Origin: Heyndrickxia ginsengihumi
GTDB taxonomy: Bacteria; Bacillota; Bacilli; Bacillales; Bacillaceae_C
Direction of reading: 5' to 3'
Length of the DNA stretch: 64,000 bases
NCBI RefSeq assembly: GCF_011008565.1
Contig: NZ_JAAIWK010000010.1
Coordinates: forward strand, 1 to 64,000
The notes below the pieces were generated by a model. The model ran no database searches. It was not told the origin of the DNA and saw nothing but the letters and a program-made list of their open reading frames with translations. Both the position numbers and the translations under genes were made by a program. Below, one piece after another: positions 27,005 through 37,195 of the stretch; the first letter of the stretch is position 1; each line of letters opens with the position of its first letter.

Positions 27005-27211
27005 GTAATACACCTCTATATAATTAATTTGTTATTTGTCCTCAATACTGCAACTAAACATATCGCTATCCTAGCCAATAATAATTCCATCACTTCCCTA
27101 TTACACTATAACCCCTTTCTAATTCGAGTCTTTTCCCTGTCGTCAATTTTAATATTATTCCATTAAAAATAAATTAAGAACTTGTATAGATTATGTTTAT
27201 GCACAATTATA

Positions 27212-28672
27212 TCAATTATTATTCATCTCCTTTTCTATTTGATGCATAACGATTGGCAATAAATTTGCATACTCGTGTGCAACCAAAGTGGAAGAACCGT
27301 TATCCTCAATCCATTTATCAGCACATAAACCATGAATATAAACTGCATTTGCTACAGCTGCTTTTACATCTTGATGGATACTAAGACTCGCTAAAAGCAT
27401 GCCTGTTAAAGTGTCCCCGCTCCCTCCTTTCGCTAAACTTTCATTGCCTGTTACATTTATAAGACCGCTGCCGTCTGGAAATGCGATCACCGTATATTGA
27501 CCTTTTAACACAACAATTACATGATGTTCTACCGCGTATTTGGAGGCCAGTTCAATTCGTTTTGATTCGAGCTGTTTTGTAGCTATACCTGTCATTCTTA
27601 CAAATTCCCCCGGATGTGGCGTCAAGATAATTGGATTTTTACGGTATGGATACTCTCTTTTACGTAAAGCACCTGCATCTAATATAACCGGAATTTCTTT
27701 AGTTAGAATCTCATGAATGAGTTGTTCCAAAACGTCATCCTGAGGCAAACCCGGTCCAATTGCAATACATGAAAACGGATCAATATCAGCAATCAATTCT
27801 TGCTTCGCTAAATCCCTTATAAGGAAAGTTGCCTCAGGTACAATACTCGCAATGATCTGTTTCGCCTCTTTTGTTGTTAATACAGATAGTTTACCAATTC
27901 CAAATCGCAGTGCACCAATTGCAGAAAGGACAGCACTGCCTGGCATGTCATCACTACCTGCTATGAGCAATCCTGTTCCAAAGGTTCCTTTATGTGCATT
28001 AGCTCTACGCTTCGGCAATGTTTGTACTACATCGTCCCTGTTCCAAACTTTCCATCGTCCCGTATGTGGCAACCCAATATCAATAACTTTTGTCACTCCA
28101 AAATGAGAAACAGCCGGATACAAAAAGCAAGAGGGTTTAAATCCATGCAATGAAAAAGTATAGTCAGCTTGAACTACTTGGAGATCTGTCTCTCCTGTAT
28201 CACTGTCGACACCTGTTGGTACATCAATAGAAATGACTGTTGCTTCTTGACTGTTTATCCACTCAATTACATGTTTTAATTCCCTTTTCAATGGCAATCT
28301 AACGCCAACCCCGAGCAATCCATCAATAATCCAATTATAATTGGCAGCTTGATTAAAAGGGATAACCTCAAATCCGCATGACTTGTAATATTGCAAATGC
28401 TGAACAGCTTCCTTTGTTTTTGGTTCACCCATTGGAAACATAAGATGAACTTGATAGCCGTTCATTTGTAAATAACGGGCAAGTACAACCCCGTCACCGC
28501 CATTATTCCCTCTGCCAGCTAAAACCGCTATAACATCTCGCTTTAATAGTAACGGAGAAATAGAACGATACAAGCCGCCTCCAGCATTCTCCATTAATGC
28601 GAAACCTTCCATTCCAAGACTTTCAGCCAATTGGTCAGCTTTTTTAATTTGACTGCTAGTGTAAATGTGCAT
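27212..28672 (-). CDS. nnr: Bifunctional NAD(P)HX epimerase/dehydratase
   Basis: This enzyme repairs hydrated NADH and NADPH. The 486-residue fusion has an N-terminal YjeF_N epimerase domain (MENAG, GRGNNGGDGVVLARYL, DGLLGVGV, SIDVPTGVDSDTG) and a C-terminal ribokinase-like ADP/ATP-dependent dehydratase domain (LLIAGSDDMPGSAVLSA, CIAIGPGLPQ, LTPHPGEF, NESLAKGGSGDTLTGM). ATG 28672 follows GGAGGGATCGG; the upstream in-frame extension of 42 residues is unsupported. B. subtilis has a split arrangement, but fused forms are widespread. Confidence 0.93.
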   Translation of the reverse strand: MHIYTSSQIKKADQLAESLGMEGFALMENAGGGLYRSISPLLLKRDVIAVLAGRGNNGGDGVVLARYLQMNGYQVHLMFPMGEPKTKEAVQHLQYYKSCGFEVIPFNQAANYNWIIDGLLGVGVRLPLKRELKHVIEWINSQEATVISIDVPTGVDSDTGETDLQVVQADYTFSLHGFKPSCFLYPAVSHFGVTKVIDIGLPHTGRWKVWNRDDVVQTLPKRRANAHKGTFGTGLLIAGSDDMPGSAVLSAIGALRFGIGKLSVLTTKEAKQIIASIVPEATFLIRDLAKQELIADIDPFSCIAIGPGLPQDDVLEQLIHEILTKEIPVILDAGALRKREYPYRKNPIILTPHPGEFVRMTGIATKQLESKRIELASKYAVEHHVIVVLKGQYTVIAFPDGSGLINVTGNESLAKGGSGDTLTGMLLASLSIHQDVKAAVANAVYIHGLCADKWIEDNGSSTLVAHEYANLLPIVMHQIEKEMNNN

Positions 28673-29012
28673 CCGATCCCTCCTAATCTTTTTAAACAAC
28701 AACTCGCGCTGTTTCATCGTTTTTGCCCTGCTTTGTTCGTATGTAATAAAAAGACAGAACATGGAAAAACTTAAGAGGCAAACAAGAGATATGAACATTG
28801 GTTGGTTTATTTCTTTCCATACTGCTTATCTTTATTTTAACGCTATTTTTCAAAAATCAAGCATTAGAATTAGCTCATTAGGTTTCTGTAATTATAAATT
28901 ATAAAAAATTTATAATTATCGAAAAATATTTTAATGAGTTGCAACGTTTAAATGTTCTCTATAAAATTGTGATATGATGTGATAAAAAAAATATACGATT
29001 AGGGATGTTACG
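28673..29012. other. Intergenic stretch
   Basis: Nothing coding is supported. An extended -10 element TGATATGAT at 28970-28978 is a possible promoter for the signal peptidase gene, but no convincing -35 box accompanies it. Confidence 0.35.
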
Positions 29013-29582
29013 ATGGAAAATAAAAAGAAAAGTAAAAAGAAAAATGAAATATGGGAATGGACGAAGGCATTACTTATTGCAGTAGTTTTAGCAGTTGTAA
29101 TTCGTAGCTTTTTATTTGAGCCTGTTGTTGTGAATGGACAATCTATGATGCCTACCCTCCATAACCAAGATAGGTTAATTCTTAACAAAATTAGCAAGCC
29201 TAAAAGATTTGATATTATTGTGTTCCACGCGACAAAAACAGATAATTACGTAAAAAGGGTGATAGGATTACCTGGCGACCGTATTGAATATAAGAACGAC
29301 ACATTATATATAAATGGAAAAGCTTATAAAGAACCGTATTTAGCGCCTTATAAAAAAATGTACAAAGAACAATACGGTAATAACACACTTCTCACAGAAA
29401 ACTTCAAGCTAAAAGATGTAATTGGCCGAGATACAGTACCTAAAGGAACGGTTTTTGTACTCGGAGATAATAGACGAAACAGTCGAGACAGCCGAATGAT
29501 CGGAGTAGTACCGATGGATAAAATCATCGGGAAGGCGAATGTATTATTCTGGCCTCTTTCAGATTTTAAATTCATTAAATAG
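29013..29582 (+). CDS. Type I signal peptidase
   Basis: This membrane serine protease cleaves signal peptides from exported proteins. The 189-residue protein has one N-terminal membrane segment (about 17-36), the catalytic serine in NGQSMMPTL (Ser44), the catalytic lysine in VKRVIGLPGD (Lys81) and the box GDNRRNSRDSR. Single-anchor topology and size match the SipS/SipT/SipW-type Bacillus paralogues of prokaryotic form. Which Sip paralogue it is cannot be told. A terminator follows. Confidence 0.94.
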   Translation: MENKKKSKKKNEIWEWTKALLIAVVLAVVIRSFLFEPVVVNGQSMMPTLHNQDRLILNKISKPKRFDIIVFHATKTDNYVKRVIGLPGDRIEYKNDTLYINGKAYKEPYLAPYKKMYKEQYGNNTLLTENFKLKDVIGRDTVPKGTVFVLGDNRRNSRDSRMIGVVPMDKIIGKANVLFWPLSDFKFIK

Positions 29583-29592
29583 AGTATAACTT

Positions 29593-29637
29593 AAGGGTCA
29601 TGACAAACGGTGTTACCGTTAGTTCTTGGCCCTTTTT
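29593..29637 (+). terminator. Terminator of the signal peptidase gene
   Basis: Nested inverted repeats (AAGGG...CCCTTTTTT outside, AACGGTG/TACCGTT inside) end in a T run 10 bases after the stop. Confidence 0.7.
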
Positions 29638-29804
29638 TATTGGATTGTTATTCAGTTTCCAACACTAAGATGGCTAATAGAAACGATGCGAAAGACATGC
29701 CCTTTCATTTCAAGTATGTTAAAATACAAACATGTAGAGAATTAGGAATATTTTGCCTATAACATACCTTATGATAACCAATTCGAATACCAAATAGGAG
29801 ATGA

Positions 29805-30590
29805 ATGATGATGGGGTTATTAAATAAGGGTATAACGATTTTACAATTTGATGATATTTATGATCAGCAACAAAAACTTTATCAATTCCCTCACGAAACA
29901 ATTAATCTCAAAAAATTGCTTCACGTCAATCTATATTGCGAGGAGAAATCATTAGCCCTAATAAAATCGCGTTTAAAACAGCGAAAATATAAAGGGATTA
30001 CCTTTCTCGGGAATGGTAACTATCACTATGTAAGTTACTTACTACTTCAAGAATTAACAAAGCCCTTCTCTCTCGTTTTATTTGATAACCATCCTGACCT
30101 CGATATAAATCATGATGCTGTCATGCTTTCTTGTGGTACATGGGTTTCGTACGCACTTCACAATATTCCAATGCTGCAAAAAGTGGTTATTATCGGTCCT
30201 ACTACTATTAAAGAATCTATTCAATCATCTGAACTGATCAGTATATTCCCGTTCAATCATTGTCAAGATTATTCTACTAAACTAATCTTATCTACGATTC
30301 ATACAGACGATATTTATATTAGTATTGATAAAGACGTTCTCAACCATCATGATGCGGAAACAAATTGGGACCAAGGGATGATGGATAAAGCAACATTACT
30401 AAACTATATAAAGGAATTAATCCGAGGGAAAACCGTGCATGGACTTGATATTTGCGGTGAACCATCTATTTCTCCGCTTGATTATATTCTTCCTCAATCT
30501 CAAAAAATGCTTCATAAAAATGAAGCAACAAATACTGAAATTATTCAAACATGTTTACACGATTATCCGCACCATATCATTGGAGCATGA
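29805..30590 (+). CDS. Arginase/agmatinase-fold protein, divergent
   Basis: This 261-residue protein belongs to the ureohydrolase superfamily but is divergent. Likely metal-ligand motifs are present: GNGNYHY (His; the family has GGDH), FDNHPDLD (family DAHxDxR) and SIDKDV (family SxDxD). Together these keep the His and five acidic or His ligands of the dinuclear manganese site, but the usual substrate loop residues and the C-terminal E box are not obvious, and the protein is shorter than typical arginases. The start follows AGGAGATGA; three consecutive ATG codons leave the exact start open by two residues. Substrate unknown. It stands alone between sip and hom. Confidence 0.75.
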   Translation: MMMGLLNKGITILQFDDIYDQQQKLYQFPHETINLKKLLHVNLYCEEKSLALIKSRLKQRKYKGITFLGNGNYHYVSYLLLQELTKPFSLVLFDNHPDLDINHDAVMLSCGTWVSYALHNIPMLQKVVIIGPTTIKESIQSSELISIFPFNHCQDYSTKLILSTIHTDDIYISIDKDVLNHHDAETNWDQGMMDKATLLNYIKELIRGKTVHGLDICGEPSISPLDYILPQSQKMLHKNEATNTEIIQTCLHDYPHHIIGA

Positions 30591-30634
30591 TATGAAACGT
30601 CAAGCTGTTAATCACTGGCGGCTTGACGTTCATA
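30590..30634 (+). terminator. Hairpin after the arginase-fold gene
   Basis: ATATGAAACGTCAAGC and GCTTGACGTTCATAT pair (one bulge) around a 14-base loop right after the stop codon. There is no T run, so it may stabilise the mRNA or weakly terminate. Confidence 0.45.
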
Positions 30635-30693
30635 TGAATGGCTTTAAGGAAATCGTTTTCAATAAATATTTTGAACTTTTTAAAAAAATAGTC

Positions 30694-30722
30694 TTGTTTA
30701 CAGTCGTAAAGATTGTTATAAT
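30694..30722 (+). promoter_or_regulatory. Sigma-A promoter of the threonine operon
   Basis: TTGTTT, a 17-base spacer and a perfect TATAAT (30717-30722) with an upstream TG (extended -10). It ends 57 bases before the hom start codon. I see no T-box or leader terminator between them. Confidence 0.8.
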
Positions 30723-30779
30723 GTCTACCATACAAATACAAATGTTTTTCTGTAAAATACAAAAATGAGGTGTGATCGA

Positions 30780-32078
30780 ATGAAACAAGATTTATCAATT
30801 GGCTTATTAGGATTAGGGACAGTTGGCACAGGTGTCGTGAAACTGATCGAACAGCATCAGGAGGAACTTGTGCACCAACTGGGATGCCAAATAAAAGTAA
30901 AAAAAGTTTTGATTCGCAATGTTGAAAAAGATCGTGATGTTCAAATTGATCCCACCTCTATTACAACTAATCCAGAAGACGTACTAAATGACCCAGATAT
31001 TGATGTAATTGTTGAAGTAATGGGAGGCATTGACGAAGCCCGTCAATATATTTTAGAAGCGTTACAGAATAGAAAGCATGTTGTCACAGCCAATAAAGAT
31101 TTAATAGCACTATATGGCCCAGAACTTCAAGAAATCGCTTGGAAGAATCAATGTGACCTATTATATGAAGCTAGTGTAGGCGGCGGAATTCCAATTTTAA
31201 GGGGCCTTACGGATGGCTTAGTAGCTGATCGAATTCAGAAACTAATGGGAATTGTTAACGGAACAACAAATTATATTTTGACGAAAATGATGGACGAAGG
31301 CGTTTCCTATGAAGAAGCGTTAAAAACAGCTCAGGAACTTGGTTTTGCTGAGGCTGATCCCACTTCTGATGTAGCAGGATTAGACGCAGCAAGAAAAATG
31401 GCTATTCTTGCAAGACTTGCATTTCTTACCGATGTCAGTCTTAATGACGTTGAAGTAGAAGGAATTACAAATCTATCATCAGAAGATTTAAATTACGGAA
31501 AAACGCTAGGTTATACAATGAAATTAATCGGTATGGCCCAATGCCAAGATGAGCGCATCGAAGTGAGTGTACAGCCTACTTTCATTGCAAAAAGCCACCC
31601 CCTTGCAGCTGTTAAAGACGAATTCAATGCAGTATATGTAAATGGCGAAGCAATTGGTGAGACAATGTTTTATGGTCCTGGAGCCGGCAGCTTGCCAACC
31701 GCAACAGCAGTAGTAAGTGATGTAATTGCTGCTATCAAAAATATGCAACTTGGTATAAACGGACGTAATCTATCAAAGCCGCGATTTAAGAGAAAGCTAA
31801 AATCATTGGATCAAAGATTCGGTCAGTATTATATTCGTCTCCATTTAAAAGATCAAGTAGGTGCGTTTTCACAGCTTACAACCGCTTTCAGTGAATTAGA
31901 CATTAGCTTTAAACGCATCATCCAAACACCTGATAAACGAGATGAATTAGCGGAAATTATTATCGTCACACACCAAGTATCTCTTGACCGTTTCCAACAA
32001 GCGTTATTGAAATTAAATGAAATGCCTGTCGTTAAACAAGTAAATAGCTATTATCGAGTTGAAGGAGAGAATAAATAA
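30780..32078 (+). CDS. hom: Homoserine dehydrogenase
   Basis: This enzyme reduces aspartate semialdehyde to homoserine, the branch point for threonine and methionine. The 432-residue protein has the NAD(P)-binding [14 protein letters not shown], the catalytic region [14 protein letters not shown] and [28 protein letters not shown] with the active lysine, and a C-terminal ACT domain (about 345-430) for allosteric control. ATG 30780 follows GAGGTGTGATCG; the in-frame ATG 15 bases earlier overlaps that site. It overlaps thrC by one base. Confidence 0.96.
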   Translation: MKQDLSIGLLGLGTVGTGVVKLIEQHQEELVHQLGCQIKVKKVLIRNVEKDRDVQIDPTSITTNPEDVLNDPDIDVIVEVMGGIDEARQYILEALQNRKHVVTANKDLIALYGPELQEIAWKNQCDLLYEASVGGGIPILRGLTDGLVADRIQKLMGIVNGTTNYILTKMMDEGVSYEEALKTAQELGFAEADPTSDVAGLDAARKMAILARLAFLTDVSLNDVEVEGITNLSSEDLNYGKTLGYTMKLIGMAQCQDERIEVSVQPTFIAKSHPLAAVKDEFNAVYVNGEAIGETMFYGPGAGSLPTATAVVSDVIAAIKNMQLGINGRNLSKPRFKRKLKSLDQRFGQYYIRLHLKDQVGAFSQLTTAFSELDISFKRIIQTPDKRDELAEIIIVTHQVSLDRFQQALLKLNEMPVVKQVNSYYRVEGENK

Positions 32079-33139
32079 TGAACTGGCCAGGACTTATAAA
32101 ACAATATGAAGCATTCTTACCAATTACGGAGAAAACCCCTTTCTTAACATTACATGAAGGGAATACACCTTTAGTTCCATTTGAACGATTATCCGAAAAA
32201 TTAGGAATTGAACTGTACGGTAAATTAGAAGGCGCTAATCCAACAGGGTCATTTAAAGACCGCGGCATGGTTATGGCTGTAGCCAAGGCAATTGAAGAAG
32301 GAAGCAAATCAATTATTTGTGCGTCAACGGGAAATACTTCCGCTTCCGCAGCAGCATATGCAGCAAAAGCTGGGATTAGAGCAATCATTGTTATTCCAAG
32401 CGGAAAAATTGCTCTCGGTAAACTAGCACAAGCAATGATGTATGGAGCAGAAATCGTTGAAATTGAAGGAAACTTCGACGAAGCTTTAAAAATTGTACGT
32501 AAAGTAAGCGAAACAACACCTGTGACACTTGTAAATTCAGTCAATCCTTATCGTCTAGAAGGTCAAAAAACAGCCGCATTTGAAATTTGTGATCAGCTTG
32601 GAGCAGCCCCTGATGTTTTAGCTATTCCTGTAGGAAATGCCGGAAATATTAGTGCTTATTGGAAAGGGTTTAAAGAATTTCATCAAAAATTTCAAACAGG
32701 TCTTCCAGAAATGCATGGCTTTGAAGCAGAAGGCGCTGCAGCAATTGTTCAAGATCGGGTCATTGAAAATCCTGAAACAGTTGCGACGGCCATCCGCATC
32801 GGTAATCCGGCAAGTTGGAAGCTCGCTGTTGCTGCTAGAGACGAATCAAACGGTACTATTGACTCTGTAACAGATCAGGAAATTTTGGAAGCTTTTCAAT
32901 TATTAGCAAGAAATGAAGGGATATTTGCTGAACCAGGTTCATGTGCTTCAATCGCAGGCGTGCTTAAACAGGTGAAAAATGGTCAAATTAAAAAAGGCAG
33001 CAAGGTCGTTTCTGTCTTAACAGGAAATGGCTTAAAGGATCCTCAAACTGCAATATCACAAGTAAGTGCTCAACCTGTCGTTCTTCCTAATAAGGAAGAT
33101 GTGGTTGCAGATTATATTTCAAGCGTGGTTCTCGTATGA
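32078..33139 (+). CDS. thrC: Threonine synthase
   Basis: This PLP enzyme converts O-phosphohomoserine to threonine. The 353-residue protein has the PLP lysine in [10 protein letters not shown] (Lys60), the phosphate-binding [14 protein letters not shown] and [13 protein letters not shown] motifs, and a C-terminal [10 protein letters not shown]. Size matches the short class of Bacillus ThrC. GAAGGAGAG lies ahead of the start inside hom, and the end overlaps thrB by four bases. Confidence 0.96.
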   Translation: MNWPGLIKQYEAFLPITEKTPFLTLHEGNTPLVPFERLSEKLGIELYGKLEGANPTGSFKDRGMVMAVAKAIEEGSKSIICASTGNTSASAAAYAAKAGIRAIIVIPSGKIALGKLAQAMMYGAEIVEIEGNFDEALKIVRKVSETTPVTLVNSVNPYRLEGQKTAAFEICDQLGAAPDVLAIPVGNAGNISAYWKGFKEFHQKFQTGLPEMHGFEAEGAAAIVQDRVIENPETVATAIRIGNPASWKLAVAARDESNGTIDSVTDQEILEAFQLLARNEGIFAEPGSCASIAGVLKQVKNGQIKKGSKVVSVLTGNGLKDPQTAISQVSAQPVVLPNKEDVVADYISSVVLV

Positions 33140-34056
33140 ACAAATTGGTTATTCAAGTACCTGCCAGCACAGCAAATCTTGGACCAGGTTTTGATTCAGT
33201 CGGTATTTCCCTTAATCGTTTTCTAACTTTAAAAGTATACGAACATCACGAGTGGAAATTTGAGCAAATTTCCACTTTGCTTCCACCGCTTCCAGACAAT
33301 GATGACCATTTTATATTACAAATTGCCAAGCAAGTAGCAGATCATTATCATAAAAGCCTTCCCCCTTGCAGGGTTGTTGTCGACAGTGAAATCCCGTTGG
33401 CCCGCGGGCTTGGAAGCAGTGCATCCGCAGTTGTTGCAGGAATTGAACTTGCGAATCAAGTCGGACAGTTATCGTTAACAGATCAAGAAAAATTATATTT
33501 TGCATCAAATATAGAGGGACATCCAGATAATGTTGCAGCATCATTATTTGGAGGTCTTATTATAGCAACAAAAAATAAGGAGAATGGTTTTGAGGTTGTT
33601 CCCTTTTATGATTTAATGGTTGATTTTCTCGTCTTCATACCAAATATTGAGTTAAAAACAGACGATGCTCGGAAAGTTCTTCCTTCATCGTATTCACGCC
33701 AAGATGCCGTTCGGGGCAGTGCAACGAGCAATGTACTAATTGCAGCGCTGCTTTGCGGGCAGTATGAACTTGCCGGAAAAATGATGGAACAGGATATTTT
33801 TCATGAACCATATCGTTCTGAGCTCATTCCACACTTTCACGAAGTAAGAGAAGCAGCAAAAACGCTTGGAGCTTTTGGAACAGTTATTAGCGGTGCAGGA
33901 CCAACCATCATTTCTTTAGTCCCATATGGAGACGGAGAACGAATTGCAAAACATCTAAGAGCAATTTATCCACAATTTCAAATAGAAATCCTTAAAATGA
34001 ACCGCAATGGTGTAGTAGTAGAATATGATGCTTCATATAAAGCTTTAAAAAGTTAA
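33136..34056 (+). CDS. thrB: Homoserine kinase
   Basis: This GHMP-family kinase phosphorylates homoserine. The 306-residue protein shows the N-terminal [18 protein letters not shown]-like motif, the ATP-binding [21 protein letters not shown] near 89-109, and the C-terminal [17 protein letters not shown]. It is the last gene of hom-thrC-thrB, followed by a terminator. Confidence 0.96.
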   Translation: MNKLVIQVPASTANLGPGFDSVGISLNRFLTLKVYEHHEWKFEQISTLLPPLPDNDDHFILQIAKQVADHYHKSLPPCRVVVDSEIPLARGLGSSASAVVAGIELANQVGQLSLTDQEKLYFASNIEGHPDNVAASLFGGLIIATKNKENGFEVVPFYDLMVDFLVFIPNIELKTDDARKVLPSSYSRQDAVRGSATSNVLIAALLCGQYELAGKMMEQDIFHEPYRSELIPHFHEVREAAKTLGAFGTVISGAGPTIISLVPYGDGERIAKHLRAIYPQFQIEILKMNRNGVVVEYDASYKALKS

Positions 34057-34061
34057 CAATT

Positions 34062-34108
34062 AGGGACAGAGATCACATCTCTTTTAAGATGGATCTCCGT
34101 CCCTTTAT
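34062..34108 (+). terminator. Terminator of hom-thrC-thrB
   Basis: AGGGACAGAGATC and GATCTCCGTCCCT pair around a 17-base loop and are followed by TTTATTTTG. It overlaps the stop region of the convergent thiZ gene. Confidence 0.85.
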
Positions 34109-34854
34109 TTTGTTAGATAAGAAGATAGTATACGCAGTAGCTCTTCTTTATCCATTTTCATCTCGGATGAAGCTAGCATATTAAGTTTTCTTGGCCGCGG
34201 TAGATTGACTGATAATTCATGGACAATCGTAGACGGCTGCTTTGACATGACGAATACGCGATCAGATAATAAAATGGCTTCATCTAAATCGTGCGTAACC
34301 ATGATAATTGTTTGGTTGCCTTTCTCCCACGAGTTCAACAGCCAGCGATGAACCTCCATTTTTGTAAAAGCATCTAGTTTTCCAAACGGTTCATCAAGCA
34401 GCATAAGCGGTTTATTACATAAATATGTTCTTAAAAAACTAATGCGCTGCCTCATTCCGCCTGACAATGATGAAGGGTAATGATGCATGTATTCATCCAA
34501 TCCAAATTGTCGCAGTACTTCAGCTCCAGTTTTATAACGTTCCTTTTTACCTACTCCATTCAGTTCAAGCGGAAGGACAATATTTTGAAGTGCTGTTCGC
34601 CACGGGAGAAGCAAATCTTGTTGGGGCATAAAGCTAATGACATCTTGGTCAGCAATATTCTTCCCTCCAAAAAGTACTTCTCCATCATTTGCACTTTCAA
34701 TATTAGCAATAATATTTAATAAAGTGCTTTTCCCGCAGCCACTTGGCCCGACAAAAGAGACAAATTCACCTGGCCGGATGGATGCATTTATGTTAGCTAA
34801 TACGACTTTTTGATGAAACGATTTTGAAATTCCTTGAATATCTAATTGCTTCAT
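34105..34854 (-). CDS. thiZ: Thiamine-precursor ABC transporter ATPase
   Basis: This 249-residue ATPase has Walker A GPSGCGKST near residue 39, SLSGGMRQRISFLRTYL, LLLDEPFGKLDAFT and the H-loop VTHDLDEAILLSDRVFVM. It belongs to the nitrate/sulfonate/taurine/HMP-type branch. Its start overlaps the thiY stop (ATGA). Location in a TPP-riboswitch operon with an NMT1-like binding protein indicates import of a thiamine precursor such as formylaminopyrimidine or HMP. Confidence 0.9.
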   Translation of the reverse strand: MKQLDIQGISKSFHQKVVLANINASIRPGEFVSFVGPSGCGKSTLLNIIANIESANDGEVLFGGKNIADQDVISFMPQQDLLLPWRTALQNIVLPLELNGVGKKERYKTGAEVLRQFGLDEYMHHYPSSLSGGMRQRISFLRTYLCNKPLMLLDEPFGKLDAFTKMEVHRWLLNSWEKGNQTIIMVTHDLDEAILLSDRVFVMSKQPSTIVHELSVNLPRPRKLNMLASSEMKMDKEELLRILSSYLTK

Positions 34855-35849
34855 TTTTCACTTGGAAGAAACTTGTTCGTGTAAGCAGATTGAACATCGA
34901 TTTTTTTCTTGATTACTTTATGTTCATATAGGAAGTTCATATATCTGCTCCATACTTCTTCCCTTTGTACCCCCCACTCTTTTGCATCATCTTGATACTT
35001 AGAGCTTAACCATTTTTGACTCGCACGTACCAACCCTTTGTTGCTGTCTGGTACATCTTTAATAAAGATATTTGCTGCTTGATCAGGATGTTTAATTGCA
35101 AATTGATATCCCTCAGATGTTGCCTTCATAAATTTTTTCACTAATGTTTGATCTTTTGTTGCATGCTTTTCACTTGTAATGAGAACTGGACTGTAATAAT
35201 CAAGAGCAGGGTCTAAATCTTTTACCATAATGATATTTAATTTTTTACCTTGACGCTCAGCCTCTACTCCATCCCAGCCATAGTAAATCCATTCAAAATC
35301 AGCATCACGACCAATTGATTTAAAAAAGTCCGTTTCACCAAGAACAATGTTTTTCACTTTACTATAATCAGCATGGTCTTTTTCCATCACAGATTTAATA
35401 ACGGCCGCTTCAGATGGCGCTCCCCAGCCTCCATAACGTTTTCCTTCAAAATCTTTAGGTGATGTAATATGATCTTTTTTTAAAGAGGCAAAGCCAGATG
35501 TATTATGCTGAATAACGGCTGCAATTGAAACAATTGGCATACCTTCAACACGAGCGGTTGTTACATTTTCTTGGTAACTTACACCAAAGTCAGCTTTACC
35601 TGAAGCAACCATTTGCTCAGCTGTCACATTGCTTCCCGGTTGGATAATTTTCACATCTAACCCTTGTTGTTTAAAATAATTCTTCGTTTTTGCAACATAG
35701 AGACCTGTATGATTCGTATTAGGATACCAATCCAGTACGACTGTTACTTTTTGTAGTTTCTTTTGTTTATTACTTGATTGTTGATTGCCAGAACAACCTG
35801 ACACAACGACAAGCATAAGTGCAGCAAAAACAAGCATCAATTTCTTCAT
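34851..35849 (-). CDS. thiY: Thiamine-precursor-binding lipoprotein (NMT1/THI5-like)
   Basis: This is a periplasmic-type binding protein anchored by a lipid. After the ATG at 35849 (behind AGGGAGAGAAG) it has a signal sequence and lipobox VSGC, then VTVVLDWYPNTNHTGLYVAK, the NMT1/THI5-like signature, and EWIYYGWDGVEAERQGK. Length is 332 residues. In Bacillus, ThiY binds formylaminopyrimidine, a thiamine breakdown product; the exact ligand here is inferred from family and TPP control. Confidence 0.92.
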   Translation of the reverse strand: MKKLMLVFAALMLVVVSGCSGNQQSSNKQKKLQKVTVVLDWYPNTNHTGLYVAKTKNYFKQQGLDVKIIQPGSNVTAEQMVASGKADFGVSYQENVTTARVEGMPIVSIAAVIQHNTSGFASLKKDHITSPKDFEGKRYGGWGAPSEAAVIKSVMEKDHADYSKVKNIVLGETDFFKSIGRDADFEWIYYGWDGVEAERQGKKLNIIMVKDLDPALDYYSPVLITSEKHATKDQTLVKKFMKATSEGYQFAIKHPDQAANIFIKDVPDSNKGLVRASQKWLSSKYQDDAKEWGVQREEVWSRYMNFLYEHKVIKKKIDVQSAYTNKFLPSEK

Positions 35850-36646
35850 TTCTTCTCTCCCTTTCTGTATATCCATGGCGCCACTAATCTTTGTAATAAT
35901 TCTACAATTGTATATAAAATAAAAGTTAAGCCGACAATAATTGCCGCAATCGCAAATAATTGCGATGTTAAGAATGATTTTGTTGCCCTCGTTAACATAA
36001 CTCCTAATCCTTCACTTGCCCCTAGCCATTCACCAATAATAGCCCCCATTACACTGTAGGTAACAGCAATTTTAAGTCCTGAAAAAAAATAAGGAAGCAC
36101 TGCAGGGAATTTTACTTTTTGATAGAGTTGCCACTTTTTCGCATGCATTGTTTTAAATAGTTTCAATAGATTTGGATCAACTGTTTGAAAGCCTTCCAAT
36201 ATGTTTAATGTAATCGGAAAAAAACAGATTAAGATGACAACAAGCATTTTTGGAAGTAAACCAAATCCAAACCAAACGATGAGCAGCGGTGCAATTGCAA
36301 CAATCGGTACTGTTTGAGAAATGACAAGTAATGGACGGATTAGGACATGGAAAATCGGAACGACGTCCATAATGATCGCAACTGCCGCTCCAAGCAAAAT
36401 TGATAGACATAAACCTAACAATACTTCTTGTAAAGTTTGCCATATATTTGGCCATAATATATCTTTCATATCATATAATTGCTGTGCGATACTTGTAGGC
36501 TTGGGCAATATCCAATCACTTACATGAAATCCGACAACAATCCCTTGCCAAATGACCAGTAACAATAGGAGCCAACTAATGGTGATTAAAAAATGGAATG
36601 ACTTTTTCTTCTCCATATTACTCACGATACTTTGCGATTTTTTCAT
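35846..36646 (-). CDS. thiX: Thiamine-precursor ABC transporter permease
   Basis: This 266-residue membrane protein has about six helices and the coupling loop LLKLFKTMHAKKWQLYQKVK (around 155-175). It belongs to the same branch as SsuC/TauC permeases. I place the start at ATG 36646, which follows GGAG by nine bases and lies inside the end of the upstream thiamine-binding gene; a later ATG at 36616 is an alternative. Its end overlaps thiY by four bases. Confidence 0.88.
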   Translation of the reverse strand: MKKSQSIVSNMEKKKSFHFLITISWLLLLLVIWQGIVVGFHVSDWILPKPTSIAQQLYDMKDILWPNIWQTLQEVLLGLCLSILLGAAVAIIMDVVPIFHVLIRPLLVISQTVPIVAIAPLLIVWFGFGLLPKMLVVILICFFPITLNILEGFQTVDPNLLKLFKTMHAKKWQLYQKVKFPAVLPYFFSGLKIAVTYSVMGAIIGEWLGASEGLGVMLTRATKSFLTSQLFAIAAIIVGLTFILYTIVELLQRLVAPWIYRKGEKK

Positions 36647-36920
36647 CAATGGTTACTCCAGTAGTTGGACGGTAATGAATTTTCACAGTCGTTATTACTT
36701 CAATTGCCCCCGCTTCAGTGCACGCATCTTGAGCCTGTTTAATAATGCTTAGAAGTTCATCAAGATCACCTTCCATTGTCGTTTCCATTGCTCCTACTTC
36801 ATATCGGACTCCAGACTTTTGTACAACTTCAATCGCCTTATCAACCACTCCGTATAAATCATCTGATGTCACATGAGGTACGACTGAAAAAGATACAGTT
36901 ACTTGTTGAGACTTTGTCAT
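36618..36920 (-). CDS. Thiamine-binding (MTH1187/YkoF-like) protein
   Basis: This small cytoplasmic ferredoxin-like protein has 100 residues and belongs to the DUF77/MTH1187 group, whose members bind thiamine. The pattern VTVSFSVVPH at the N-terminus, RYEVGAMETTMEGDLDELLSI and VITTVKIHYRP fit. First gene behind the TPP riboswitch and overlapping thiX, so it probably works with the precursor transporter, perhaps as an intracellular binder. GGGAGGGAACT precedes the ATG. A paralogue lies at 60.6 kb. Confidence 0.85.
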   Translation of the reverse strand: MTKSQQVTVSFSVVPHVTSDDLYGVVDKAIEVVQKSGVRYEVGAMETTMEGDLDELLSIIKQAQDACTEAGAIEVITTVKIHYRPTTGVTIDEKIAKYRE

Positions 36921-37009
36921 ATAGTTCCCTCCCTTTTAATAAAAGGCCTCTTTTCTAAAAGATTGTTGCTTTTACATAAATTTGTTTACTTAGAAAGGAA
37001 CAGTTGATA

Positions 37010-37075
37010 TGTGCTCCAGGGGCTCGCTTTCCTCATGGATCACACCCCTTCCACTCCAATCAGTTTGATAAATGC
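37010..37075. repeat. Intergenic repeat fragment, copy 5
   Basis: GTGCTCCAGGGGCTCGCTTTCCT and CCTTCCACTCCAATCA resemble the core and tail of the repeat family, with the middle missing. Confidence 0.4.
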
Positions 37076-37135
37076 TTTGATGAAAAGCAACAAATTTATG
37101 AAAACAGCCTAATGAACAATATACAAACAAGGGGA

Positions 37136-37168
37136 TAAAAAAGACTTCCCTGCAACGCAGAGAAGCCC
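37136..37168 (-). terminator. TPP riboswitch terminator
   Basis: GGCTTCTCTGC and GCAGGGAAGTC pair on the minus strand around a short loop, then TTTTTT follows. It lies between the aptamer and the thiamine-binding protein gene. Confidence 0.8.
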
Positions 37169-37195
37169 TTCATCATCGTTTTATTACATTGATAC

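Noticed and set aside
30439-30768. 109-codon frame between the arginase-fold gene and hom
   Set aside because: It starts inside the arginase-fold gene in another frame and then runs across a hairpin and the sigma-A promoter of hom.
30596-30780. T-box leader for the threonine operon
   Set aside because: No T-box sequence (AGGGTGGNACCGCG) or antiterminator is present between promoter and hom; only a short 5' leader.
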